From Kovacikia minuta CCNUW1 (lineage in GTDB: Bacteria; Cyanobacteriota; Cyanobacteriia; Leptolyngbyales; Leptolyngbyaceae): a stretch of 64,000 bases of DNA. Positions within the stretch are counted from its first letter, which is position 1. Every line of letters begins with the position of its first letter. Shown here piece after piece: positions 24,857-33,417 of this stretch. Location of the stretch: assembly GCF_020091585.1 (NCBI RefSeq), contig NZ_CP083582.1:4412536-4476535 (forward strand), in the 5' to 3' direction. The position numbers and the translations under genes were made by a program. The notes under the pieces are model-generated. The model was not told the origin of the DNA, did not search any database, and saw nothing but the letters and a program-made list of their open reading frames with translations.

Positions 24857-26374
24857 ATGAAAATCCCTAACGGTGAGGAGTGGAGGATGGTTGACGTGAG
24901 GAAGGGGCCGGGCGATCTGCATAAGCTGATTTATACCCATGTCCTATTAATTGGTGTTCCAACAATTTTTTACTATTGTTTGAGATTGGGGGGGCTTACC
25001 CTGATCAATGTTCATATGGCAATCGCCACCTTTTTCCTTCTAAGCTCCTTGATCATCTTTCTAGAAGGGACTAGCGCTCTATGTCGGCGGTTTGCCATTG
25101 ATAACATCAAGCAACCCGATCGAGGGTTTGAGCAATTTCGACAATCGATTAAAGCGTCTTTGGGCATGACTGGCTACCGGTTGCCCCTGTCGAGAACCCC
25201 CTTGCCACGGTGTTCTTTTCTGGTCGTGGCTTATTTGCCCAACGAGCAGGACATCATTCTGGACACAGTGCGTCATATTTTGAGTACTGTTCAACGTCCT
25301 GCTGCCGGGCTTGAGTTGATCCTGGCATATAACACACCCGTTGATTTGCCCGTAGAAGATGACCTGAGACGACTGGCACAAACCTACCCTGAGTTGCGCT
25401 TGTTGCGAGTGGAGGGCAGCCATTCTAAAGCTGAAAATTTGAATGCTGCGCTCAAGATTGTCACCGGTGAAATCACCTGTATTTTGGATGCCGACCATCA
25501 ACCTCAGCCCGATTGCTTTTTTCGGGCGTGGCGGTGGTTAGAGCATGACTATGATGTGGTGCAAGGGCGTAACGTCATTCGCAACCATTCCTTTAATCTG
25601 CTGACTCAAAATATTGCGATCGAATTTGAGACACTTTATGGTGTAAGCCATGCTGCAAAGTCTTTTCTGACAGATTCCACCATTTTTGGGGGGTCAAATG
25701 GCTACTGGCGTACCTCAGTGCTGAAGCAGATTCGCTTCAATCCGGCGATGTTAACCGAGGATATTGATGCGTCTATGCGAACGCTGTTGAGTGGTTACCG
25801 GATTTTGCACGATCGCAGCATCATTACCACCGAACTCGCCCCGGTCGATTTCCATTCCTTCTGGTTTCAACGTAAGCGTTGGGCACAGGGTTGGTTGGAA
25901 GTGAGCTTTAAATATCAACGAAGGGTTTGGAAGTCTAAAAAGCTGACTCTCCTACAAAAAGTTTACTGGACCTACCTGCTCTACTACTGTGTCCTTTATT
26001 CCTTGATTGCGCTGCAAATTTTGCCCCTGATCTTGAGTTTATTCCTTTACCACGGGTATTTGCCTCCCTCAGATAATCCCTATTTGCTGTTCAGTACCCT
26101 GGTAACGTTCTCTAGCGGAATTTATCAAACCCTGGTAACCATGAAGGTTGCCGCATTGCGATATTCCAGATTTTATTTCATCCAACACGCGGTACTCATT
26201 TTTATCTATACGATTCTAAAAAACATGATTGCGGTGGTTGGGCTGTATGACCATCTGCATGGGTACAACAAGTGGGTTGTGACGCCTCGAGGAACTTCCA
26301 GACAACGGGAATTACCTGTACCGAAACCTCCAGTGCTAACTCCAACCGCTGCTGGAGTGGGGTCTTCGAAGTAG
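24857..26374 (+). CDS. family 2 glycosyltransferase (cellulose-synthase-like, membrane)
   Basis: A 505-residue processive-type GT2 enzyme. Two N-terminal membrane segments (about residues 25-75) precede the catalytic domain. Motifs are the nucleotide-binding region with Y-N-T-P-V-D-L-P, the D-x-D (C-I-L-D-A-D-H-Q-P-Q-P), the catalytic T-E-D in L-T-E-D-I-D-A-S-M-R, and Q-x-x-R-W as F-Q-R-K-R-W-A-Q-G-W. Further membrane helices follow (about 365-470). This is the arrangement of inner-membrane synthases such as BcsA-like or hyaluronan-type enzymes. There is no PilZ domain or bcs gene nearby, so cellulose as the product is not supported. An ATG 30 bases downstream (M-V-D-V-R-K-G) is an alternative start. 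Confidence 0.85.
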   Translation: MKIPNGEEWRMVDVRKGPGDLHKLIYTHVLLIGVPTIFYYCLRLGGLTLINVHMAIATFFLLSSLIIFLEGTSALCRRFAIDNIKQPDRGFEQFRQSIKASLGMTGYRLPLSRTPLPRCSFLVVAYLPNEQDIILDTVRHILSTVQRPAAGLELILAYNTPVDLPVEDDLRRLAQTYPELRLLRVEGSHSKAENLNAALKIVTGEITCILDADHQPQPDCFFRAWRWLEHDYDVVQGRNVIRNHSFNLLTQNIAIEFETLYGVSHAAKSFLTDSTIFGGSNGYWRTSVLKQIRFNPAMLTEDIDASMRTLLSGYRILHDRSIITTELAPVDFHSFWFQRKRWAQGWLEVSFKYQRRVWKSKKLTLLQKVYWTYLLYYCVLYSLIALQILPLILSLFLYHGYLPPSDNPYLLFSTLVTFSSGIYQTLVTMKVAALRYSRFYFIQHAVLIFIYTILKNMIAVVGLYDHLHGYNKWVVTPRGTSRQRELPVPKPPVLTPTAAGVGSSK

Positions 26375-26402
26375 GTCATCCTTACATTTTTGCAGCTGTG
26401 TC

Positions 26403-26471
26403 AGAAACCGGGTTTCTAACCATTCGTTCAACCTAAAAACGCTGGATTTTTTATTTAGAAACCCGGTTTCT
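26403..26471. repeat. inverted repeat AGAAACCGGGTTTCTA
   Basis: The arm AGAAACCGGGTTTCTA at 26403-26418 is complementary to TAGAAACCCGGTTTCT at 26456-26471; each arm is also nearly self-complementary. It lies between converging genes and can form either one long hairpin or two small ones. This GAAACCCGGTTTC type is a dispersed cyanobacterial repeat and may also act as a bidirectional terminator here. Confidence 0.85.
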
Positions 26472-26499
26472 CAGGGGTTGTTGAGAGTAATGCGAGGTC

Positions 26500-27498
26500 T
26501 CAGTCATCGGCACCTGTTTTCGATTTAACGAGTGCCTGATGGGCATCCAGTGTTATTTTTTCAATCGTGTCTGGTGCTAGTGTAATCGTCTGACCCTGAT
26601 CAAATTGGAGCGGGAGAGGTTGTTGCAAGTCTTGATGAATCAATTCGGGTTGGCGGGCGGAAGGTTCAAAACTTTTTAGCCACAGAAGATATTCAATATT
26701 GCCTGCGGGACCCAGGAGTGGAGACCAGGTTAATCCCTGGTAACCCCAACCCAGTTCCTCTGCGGCTTGTAGGACTTGCAGAATCGCGGTTGCCTGATCT
26801 TTGGGATCTCGTACAACCCCTTTTTTGCCAACACGATGCCGTCCTACCTCAAATTGGGGTTTGACGAGCAGAATTAATTCACGGGGAGGCTGAAGCAGCC
26901 TCCAGAGGGCAGGCAGAATTTTGGTCAGGGAAATGAATGAAACATCTACAACTCCCAGGTCAGCCCATGAAGTGTGAGTCTCATACAGGTCTTCTGGGGT
27001 TAAATGACGCAAATTGGTGCGTTCGCGCAGGGTAACGCGAGCATCTTGACGCAGGTTCCAGGCGACCTGCCCGTAGCCAACATCAATGCCGTAAACGTGC
27101 TTTGCTCCTGCCTGCAACAGGCAATCGGTAAATCCTCCAGTGGAGATCCCACCATCTAGCCCGATGCGTCCGGCGATCGGAATCGCAAATTCTGCGATCG
27201 CCTTCGCTAATTTCTCCCCACCTCTGGATACATAGGGCGATCGCTGCTTCACCTGAATCTGTGCAGATGTTTCTACTTCAGTTCCTGGTTTGTCGATTAA
27301 CTGCTGGTTTACGGTCACTTCGCCAGCCCGAATTAACCGCTGTGCCTGTTGGCGAGTGGAACAGAGGTCAAGTTCTACTAGAAGTACGTCCAGACGTTGT
27401 TTGGGCAAAGGAGGGAGGAAAGTTGTAAGGACAGGGAAGAGGGAAAAAGAGGATAGAAGATAGAAGGACAGAAATTGTTTCCTCCTCTTCTTATCCAT
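26500..27498 (-). CDS. tlyA: TlyA family rRNA 2'-O-methyltransferase / hemolysin-type protein
   Basis: The protein has an S4 RNA-binding domain (R-L-D-V-L-L-V-E-L-D-L-C-S-T-R-Q-Q-A, then R-A-G-E-V-T-V-N) followed by a Rossmann methyltransferase domain (G-R-I-G-L-D-G-G-I-S-T-G-G-F-T-D-C-L-L, Y-G-I-D-V-G-Y-G-Q, V-D-V-S-F-I-S-L). This is the TlyA layout; TlyA enzymes methylate ribose 2'-OH groups of cytidines in 16S/23S rRNA. The first 32 residues (from ATG 27498) are repeat-derived and unlike the family. The usual N-terminus begins near L-P-K-Q-R-L-D-V (TTG at 27418). The true start is therefore uncertain. Confidence 0.88.
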   Translation of the reverse strand: MDKKRRKQFLSFYLLSSFSLFPVLTTFLPPLPKQRLDVLLVELDLCSTRQQAQRLIRAGEVTVNQQLIDKPGTEVETSAQIQVKQRSPYVSRGGEKLAKAIAEFAIPIAGRIGLDGGISTGGFTDCLLQAGAKHVYGIDVGYGQVAWNLRQDARVTLRERTNLRHLTPEDLYETHTSWADLGVVDVSFISLTKILPALWRLLQPPRELILLVKPQFEVGRHRVGKKGVVRDPKDQATAILQVLQAAEELGWGYQGLTWSPLLGPAGNIEYLLWLKSFEPSARQPELIHQDLQQPLPLQFDQGQTITLAPDTIEKITLDAHQALVKSKTGADD

Positions 27499-27582
27499 CC
27501 CATTCTGTTGTTCCCATCATCCCATCATCTCTTCCTCTCATCGTCTTTTCCCCATCACCGCTTCCTCTCTCCAGCATCTGAT

Positions 27583-28459
27583 TCACTCATCACCACTCCC
27601 TTTCCCTCTCCCCTCGTCTTTTAGCTTTTTCTTTGCTTGCTGCCACAGTTGTTCTAGTTGTTCTAAGGTGTAGGTTGAAAGCGGTTGCGAGGCGGCAGAC
27701 TCCATTTGCTCCAGACGGCGGATAAAGCGATGGTTCGTGCCTTGTAGGGCAGCACTGGGGTCAAGGTCGTACCAACGAGCAATGTTAATGATAGTAAACA
27801 GAAGATCACCCAATTCTGCCTGCTGATGTTCTTTGTCTGAGCCGGAGAGGGCTTCTTGAAATTCACTCAATTCTTCCTGAAATTTTCCCCAAACTCCTTC
27901 AACTGTTTCCCATTCGAACCCCTCTGCGGCAGCTTTACGGGAGATTTTCATCCCTGCTGTGAGGGGTGGCAGCGATCGGGTATAGCGGCTGAGTTTGCGG
28001 CTGAGGGGTGGGGTGGCGTTAGGATCTTCTCCTTTTTCAAGGGCTTTAATTTGTTCCCAATTTCGATGCAGGTCCTCCATGCTTACTACGGGCGCAATGC
28101 CCTGCGCCCCTACATCACCAAAGACATGGGGGTGACGGCGAATCAACTTGGCGCTAATTCCCTGGGCGATCTCAGTCAGACTAAATTGGCTCCGTTCGCT
28201 GGCAATCTGCGCCTGAAGCACAATTTGCAGGAGCAGATCACCCAATTCTTCGCAAACTGCTGCCGCATCTCCCGTCTGGATCGCATCAACGGTTTCGTAG
28301 GCTTCTTCAATCACGTAGGGAACCAGGCTCTCCGGGGTTTGTTCTAAATCCCACGGGCAACCACCATCGGGAGAGCGCAAGGCGGGCAACGACTTCTACT
28401 AATTGCTGCACAGCATCCAGCATTTCTGTCCGCTGAGTCGATTCTTCGAGATGGGTCAT
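27583..28459 (-). CDS. mazG: nucleoside triphosphate pyrophosphohydrolase MazG, apparent frameshift near the start
   Basis: MazG hydrolyses nucleoside triphosphates to monophosphates and pyrophosphate. The main frame (28389 to 27583) has both tandem MazG domains: P-W-D-L-E-Q-T-P-E-S-L and E-E-A-Y-E-T-V-D-A-I with E-E-L-G-D-L-L-L-Q-I in the first, E-E-L-S-E-F-Q-E-A-L and A-E-L-G-D-L-L-F-T-I in the second. The family's N-terminus, L-V-E-V-V-A-R-L, is found in a different frame starting at the ATG at 28459. The two join at R-S-P-D-G-G-C-P-W-D if one base (a G near 28378) is removed. The total of 877 bases is one more than a multiple of three. A TTG at 28387-28389 is the only start for the unshifted frame. 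Confidence 0.87.
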
Positions 28460-28506
28460 GAGGTTTTTATCCTTTATCCTTTATCCCTTCCCTCACTCCT
28501 GACTCC

Positions 28507-29268
28507 TCACTTCCCAAAGGGTGGCAATCGGGGAATGCGCTTTAGATGCGGGGGTACGGAGGTTGTTGTTGGTTTGGGCGATCGCTTTTCTGGGGGGAGT
28601 TGGGAAGTTTGCCGAATAGAAGGCGGTAGCATATCAGGCAGTTCAAGGGGTTCTTCCGGGGTGAACTCATCCGGTAACTGTTTGGGCAGTTCAGATGGGT
28701 TAGACCTGGGTGGGCTAGGGGAGCTGGGGCGAGAATTTTTCAGCCGTTTGTACCAGGAGCCGACCCAATCGCTGAGGGAATGGCTCAATGCACCTAATTC
28801 TAAACCAATCAATAAGGCAATCCATTCAGCAGCATTTTGCTGGAGCGATCGCCTGATCAAGGTAACACTTTCATCTAACAAATTTTGTGCCAGGATTTGC
28901 CAGTTAGCGATTTTGCCAACAAGCTGGTAGGCGATGGCGCTGATCAGAATTGCTGCCAGCGCAACCATTCCGAGCCAGGTCAGCAGGTATCCCACGCGGA
29001 CGATCGTCCCGACGATCGGACCGTGGGATAGAAAAGAACGGTGGCGCATATTCTGGCGATAGGGTAACCAGATCCAGCGCAGCACACCCCAACGAAGGTA
29101 TTGGCGGGAATAGATATCCAGGTCGGGGCCAAACATTAACCCAGCAAACAAAAACCCAGCAGAAACCATGAGTGTCAAGCTGCTGCTCCGGGTGCGGTCA
29201 AAGGTCAACGCCGCAATCAGAGGGAGACTCCACAGGGTAATACTGTCGTGGGTCCGACCAGAAGGCAT
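28507..29268 (-). CDS. DUF2227 family putative metal-binding membrane protein
   Basis: A 253-residue protein matching the DUF2227 'putative metal-binding protein' family. It starts M-P-S-G-R-T-H-D-S-I-T-L-W and has F-G-P-D-L-D-I, R-W-G-V-L-R-W-I-W-L-P-Y and R-H-R-S-F-L-S-H-G, with conserved His and Asp residues that could bind a metal. Three or four membrane helices are visible, two of them at about residues 25-50 and 90-115. The C-terminal 70 residues are a Pro/Ser-rich linker. The start at 29268 is chosen because the conserved N-terminus begins there; the frame is open 60 bases further. Function is unknown. Confidence 0.82.
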   Translation of the reverse strand: MPSGRTHDSITLWSLPLIAALTFDRTRSSSLTLMVSAGFLFAGLMFGPDLDIYSRQYLRWGVLRWIWLPYRQNMRHRSFLSHGPIVGTIVRVGYLLTWLGMVALAAILISAIAYQLVGKIANWQILAQNLLDESVTLIRRSLQQNAAEWIALLIGLELGALSHSLSDWVGSWYKRLKNSRPSSPSPPRSNPSELPKQLPDEFTPEEPLELPDMLPPSIRQTSQLPPEKRSPKPTTTSVPPHLKRIPRLPPFGK

Positions 29269-29356
29269 GGGGCAACGAGCAAATAATTCTCCCAGGATCG
29301 TAGCAGGAGTGCAGCAATCCTGGTACAATCAATTGCTGTGCCCAGGTTTATGAATC

Positions 29357-29428
29357 GGGAGATTAGCTCAGCGGTAGAGCGCCTGCCTTACAAGCAGGAT
29401 GCCACAAGTTCGAATCTTGTATCTCCCA
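29357..29428 (+). tRNA. tRNA-Val (anticodon UAC)
   Basis: A 72-base cloverleaf. The acceptor stem GGGAGAT pairs with ATCTCCC; the D-arm is GCTCAGCGGTAGAGC; the anticodon stem CCTGC/GCAGG encloses the loop with TAC; and the T-arm is ACAAG-TTCGAAT-CTTGT. A single discriminator A follows and CCA is not encoded. UAC reads GUA and other valine codons. The gene marks the left edge of the accessory region; tRNA genes are frequent integration sites. Confidence 0.95.
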
Positions 29429-29580
29429 TAATGTTGTTGTCAGGTAATCTTCTTCAAAGACTAAAATGCAGTCGCTTCTGATTGAGTACGACTGAATGAC
29501 TACGTGTAATTTTGAATATGCTGACTGAAACGTGAATCTCGACGTTGTCCGAGAGAATAGCGCCAAAAGTTAGGAGGTTT
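29429..29580. other. spacer between tRNA-Val and CRISPR remnant
   Basis: About 150 bases with no gene. I found no duplicated tRNA 3' end (att-like core) in it or, by eye, elsewhere in the window. Confidence 0.4.
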
Positions 29581-29763
29581 CTTTCAACTCGCCCCTCGCT
29601 AGAAGAGCTATTGCGACAGTAGTTCCAGTAGCAGCGTTAGTCCTGCTGAGAGGCTCTCAACCCGCCTCTCGCTGGAAAGGCGATCATGACCAAACCCTAA
29701 CAGGCGCCCCGATCATAGGCTTGTATCTTTCAACCCGCCTCTCGCTGGAAAGGCGATCGCAAC
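29581..29763 (-). CRISPR. three-repeat CRISPR remnant, 37-bp repeats, 36-bp spacers
   Basis: Three 37-base repeats stand at 29581-29617, 29654-29690 and 29727-29763, separated by two spacers of exactly 36 bases. The rightmost copy contains the HIP1 sequence GCGATCGC. The middle copy differs at about four positions and the left copy at about ten. Read on the minus strand, the repeat begins GTTGCGATCGCC and ends GGTTGAAAG. The last eight bases look like the usual 5' handle of cyanobacterial type I-D/III crRNAs. Decay increases to the left, which puts the leader on the right and transcription leftward. No cas gene is present in the window. Confidence 0.8.
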
Positions 29764-29958
29764 TCTCAGCAGCACTACTCCTGCTCGTAAGGTTCCCAGT
29801 TTTCAGGAATGCCGTTTCTGTGATGTCCCAATGCACTGCTGCCCAGGGCGAATGGACAGCCCCCCACAACAACACCAAAAACATGAGTTGTTTTAAGTTA
29901 AATACATCCTATTTAGAGGGAATAACCAACCCATCAAATGGTTCAAGTCCTCAGAAAT

Positions 29959-31179
29959 TTACCGCCCTCCTAGTGAGGCTAAGAATGGTCGCCGCTTTGT
30001 TGATACAGCCTGTTCTGCTGGCACCTTAGCTGGTTCCAAGATGTAGTAATCTCCAACCTTTGAAGACTCAGGGATGACTGTCATTCTTTGCTCAAACACA
30101 GAAGGCGTTAAATTCTGAGCGACCATTAGATCGTACTGGGCAGTGTACCCCTCGAACACGTTGCTTCGGGCAACCAGTTTTCTCAATGAGGGCATGACCA
30201 TCGATTGTTCTTTTTCTAAACCTATCCCAACGTTTTTGTTTAATCCTGAACCACCATGCATTATGGGAACCCAACCTTTTGCATACCAGGGTTCATCTAG
30301 CTTACGGCGCAGGTCATCGATCCACACATAGCGTTTGGATTCAGCATTGGCAAAGTCTAGCCACTCAATCAATTCAGATACTGAAACAGAATCAACAAAA
30401 TCACTGGCCAAGAATCGTTCTGGATATTCACCCAGTAAAATTTCTTTAGCAACGCGTTGCCCTTGAGTTTGCCATATCTGATTTGCTTCTTTAATTTCGT
30501 GTTGAGCCACGTCTAACATCCCCAACTCTGCTGTACAACGAACTTGTGCGAGAGCTGTCAAGGTGAAGTATTCTTCATACGCCATTGCGGTTTCAATTGT
30601 TGTTGCATTCGGTAGCAATTCGCGATAGCGCATATTAATTTCTGTAAGTGTTTGCCGAGCATTATGCAGAATGGTATGGCGATGCTCATCAGGAATCTTA
30701 TCAAGCTTTAACAAAGAATCGAGCGCAGCAAAGAGCCTAGCCCGTTCGCCACTCTCTAAGAATTGCTGAATTGCTTTAACGTCTTTCTGAATGTCTTTTA
30801 ACTTACTGTCGATCGTCTCAAGCTTTTTGTTGATTGCAAGGAAACCAATACAGCTGACTGCGAGACCTAAACCAGACAGGACAGCAGTCCCTGTAGCAAC
30901 CTGAAGAACTTGCTGAGTTGTTTGCGAGAGTATACCAACTTGATCTGAAAGCTTGGTGAGTTGAATACTTGTAATAATGCCCGGAATGAAGTTGAGTCCA
31001 GGAACAAGGTTAAGCATTTGTGAACCAGCTGGAAGCAGATGAGCAACAATTTGTCCAGCATTAGGAGTGCCTGCTGCCCAACGGATAACACCACCGTACA
31101 GCTTGTATTGTCCTGTCAGCAAGCCTCCTATCACATCTTGTGGAATTAACCGTGTTACTTCCCAGCCTGGAAAAACCAT
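29959..31179 (-). CDS. hypothetical helical membrane protein, 406 residues
   Basis: I do not recognise a named family. The N-terminus (M-V-F-P-G-W-E-V-T-R-L-I-P) is followed by a hydrophobic Gly-rich stretch, a heptad-like segment (about 75-95), a hydrophobic helix V-L-S-G-L-G-L-A-V-S-C-I-G-F-L-A-I at about 98-115, and a second coiled-coil stretch (K-K-L-E-T-I-D-S-K-L-K-D-I-Q-K-D-V). The rest is helical and then mixed alpha/beta to the basic end T-K-R-R-P-F-L-A-S-L-G. Two coiled coils around one hydrophobic hairpin recall alpha-helical pore-formers, but that is inference. It is a lone gene between a CRISPR remnant and hsdR, so a conflict or defence role is possible. Confidence 0.72.
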   Translation of the reverse strand: MVFPGWEVTRLIPQDVIGGLLTGQYKLYGGVIRWAAGTPNAGQIVAHLLPAGSQMLNLVPGLNFIPGIITSIQLTKLSDQVGILSQTTQQVLQVATGTAVLSGLGLAVSCIGFLAINKKLETIDSKLKDIQKDVKAIQQFLESGERARLFAALDSLLKLDKIPDEHRHTILHNARQTLTEINMRYRELLPNATTIETAMAYEEYFTLTALAQVRCTAELGMLDVAQHEIKEANQIWQTQGQRVAKEILLGEYPERFLASDFVDSVSVSELIEWLDFANAESKRYVWIDDLRRKLDEPWYAKGWVPIMHGGSGLNKNVGIGLEKEQSMVMPSLRKLVARSNVFEGYTAQYDLMVAQNLTPSVFEQRMTVIPESSKVGDYYILEPAKVPAEQAVSTKRRPFLASLGGR

Positions 31180-31323
31180 AAAAATGTCCTCAATATCTGT
31201 CAGCTTTGTACTGCGCTTGAAAGTTTGTGCTGAACTTGAAAGACCTCCAAGAGCGCACGCAATTAGTATTCCTCCAAGGTTTGAATTCCTATTAACCTGG
31301 CAATATTTGATCTAGCATGAGCT

Positions 31324-31402
31324 GTAGGGTGCTGTTAGCGACAGCGTAACGCACCGCTAACCCACGCCTCGGTGCGTTACGCTGTCGCTAACAGCACCCT
31401 AC
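31324..31402. repeat. large perfect inverted repeat, 32-bp arms
   Basis: Arms at 31324-31355 and 31371-31402 are perfectly complementary over 32 bases and start GTAGGGTGCTGTTAGCGACA; the 15-base loop is GCTAACCCACGCCTC. It fills most of the gap between the 406-residue gene and hsdR. This is another GTAGGxTG-type cyanobacterial intergenic palindrome. Confidence 0.88.
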
Positions 31403-31469
31403 GCAATCATGGCGCAATTCCAAAATATGTAGGAACAAAAGCTGCCGGGTTAATAACCTGAGAAATGGT

Positions 31470-33269
31470 TTACGCCGCCCAGTCCTTACAAAGGGTTTCA
31501 GCTTGTTGAATGACGGTTTGGGTTGCTTTTTCTTGTTTATCGGGTGGGTAGCCATATTTTCGTAGAAGGCGTTTGACGATCGCTCTCAGCTTGGCTCTGA
31601 CCGCTTCTCGTTCCGTCCAATCAATGCTGACGTTGCGACGGACGGCTTCTACCAGTTCACGGGCGATCGTTCGCAGGGTTTCATCGCCCAGCACTTGGAC
31701 GGCGCTGTCGTTGACTTCCAAAGCATCATAGAAGGCAAGTTCGTCTTCGGTGAGTCCCAGATCTTCGCCGCGTCGGTTGGCTTCCCGCATGTCTTCAGCG
31801 AGTTTGATCAGTTCTTGAATTACCTGGGCAGATTCGATCGAGCGGTTTTGATAGCGTTTGATGGTGTTCTCCAGCATCTCGGAGAAGTGGCGAGATTGCA
31901 CGACATTGCGACGAGATCGGCTTCGGATCTCGTCATTGAGAAGTTTTCGGAGAATTTCGAGTGCCAGGTTCTTTTGGGGCAGGTCGCGGACTTCGGCAAG
32001 AAATTGGTCGGAGAGGATGGAGATTTCGGGCTTATCGAGTCCGGCAGTGGCGAAGATGTCGATCACCTGATCCGAGGCGACGGCACGGGTGACGATCTGG
32101 CGGACAGCAGCATCCAGTTCGGCTTTGCTCTTGCCACCTTCAACGGTGTGTTTAGAGAGGGTGGCTTTGATGGCCTGGAAGAATCCTACTTCTTCGCGGA
32201 GGTTGATCGCTTCCTCTTCCGTAGCACAGAGGGCGTAGGCTTTGGAAAGTTCAGTCACAGCCTGGATGTACCGCTGGACGCCGTTGTCGTCTTTGAATTC
32301 GGGGCGCAGAATCCAGTCGGTGGCTTCGCAGAGGGTGGTGAGGCGTTCTGGAGGGGTGCCGGTGAAGAAGCGGGAGTAGTCGTAGCCGTGAAACATTGCC
32401 TGGACGATTTCGTATTTCTCTTGCATCAGGGCAACGGCTTCTGAGATCGGAATGCCTGTTTCGCCCCGATCGCCTTCGGTATAGTCTCTCAGGGCGTTCT
32501 TCAGATCTTCGGCAATACCGAGGTAGTCTACGACTAAGCCACCGGGTTTGGAGCCAAAGACGCGGTTGACGCGGGCGATCGCCTGCATCAGGTTGTGCCC
32601 TTTCATGGGCTTATCGATGTACATGGTGTGGAGGCAGGGGGCATCGAAGCCAGTGAGCCACATATCCCGAACGATGACGAGCTTGAGGGGGTCTTGGGGG
32701 TCGCGTAGACGGTTGGCGATCGCATCGCGTGCTTTTTTGGAGCGGATATGGGGCCGGAAGGTTTCTGGATCGGAGGCGCTACCCGTCATGATGACTTTGA
32801 GGCTGCCCTGTTTATCGTCGTCACTGTACCAGTCGGGACGGAGTTGAATGATCTGGTTGTAGAGGTCTACACAAATGCGGCGGCTCATGCAGACAATCAT
32901 GCCTTTGCCATCCATTGCAGTGAGGCGGTTCTCGAAGTGGTGGATGATGTCGTTGGCAACCTGAGCTAATCGCTTTTCGGTGCCGACCATTGCCTCAAGC
33001 TGTGCCCATTTGGACTTGAGCTTGTCTTTGGTGGACTGCTCCTCGCCTTCTGTGACCTCTTCAAATTCCGGGTCGATGTGGGGCTTTTCGGACTCTTCGA
33101 GATTGATTTTGGCAAGGCGAGCTTCGTAGAAGATTTTGACGGTGGCTTTGTCGTCTACTGCTCGTTGGATGTCGTAGATGTCGATATAGTCGCCGAAGAT
33201 TTGTTTGGTGTTCTTGTCGGTGGCTTCGATCGGGGTGCCGGTAAAGCCGATGAAGGAGGCGTTGGGCAG
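31470..33269 (-). pseudogene. hsdR: type I restriction subunit HsdR, 3' part (split by IS21-like element)
   Basis: This is the C-terminal two thirds of HsdR. It reads from [14 protein letters not shown] at the IS junction (motif III region of the helicase), through [12 protein letters not shown], the helicase motifs [10 protein letters not shown] and [24 protein letters not shown], to the helical C-terminal domain ending in [10 protein letters not shown]. It lacks nuclease and Walker A, which are on the other side of the insertion. Joined to 36006-37415 after removing the element and one 6-bp duplication, it gives a continuous frame of 1067 residues, a normal HsdR length. An ATG at 32990 could start a useless fragment. 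Confidence 0.9.
33264..33269. repeat. left target-site duplication of the IS21-like element (GGGCAG)
   Basis: GGGCAG at 33264-33269 recurs at 36006-36011, flanking the element on both sides. Only one copy is needed to rebuild hsdR. Confidence 0.8.
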
Positions 33270-33417
33270 TATCAGATGACAATGAGGGTAGCGGATAAGT
33301 GACAGCTACATAGCGGATTTAGAACCCTGCTAAAACCGTGTTGGGTTGTTAGCTATCTGAATCAAAACCAGCAGTAGAAAAGACACTGGAGGATCACCTC
33401 ATCAGGGAAAGCCTCTA

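Noticed and set aside
24857-26374. Cellulose synthase BcsA
   Set aside because: The GT2 domain fits, but there is no PilZ domain and no bcs partner, so the product is left open.
28403-28930. 175-codon + strand Gly/Ser-rich frame
   Set aside because: Antisense to the Pro/Ser-rich linker of the DUF2227 gene, and low-complexity.
29408-29428. tRNA-Val 3' end as an attachment site with a second copy
   Set aside because: No second copy of the tRNA end was found by eye in the window, and no tyrosine recombinase gene is present.
29721-30029. 102-codon + strand frame over the CRISPR remnant
   Set aside because: It starts inside a CRISPR repeat, runs antisense into the 406-residue gene and has no family-like sequence.
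31695-32444. 249-codon + strand frame antisense to hsdR
   Set aside because: It is the exact complement of a conserved HsdR coding region; its Phe/Gly/Glu-rich sequence is typical of a shadow frame.
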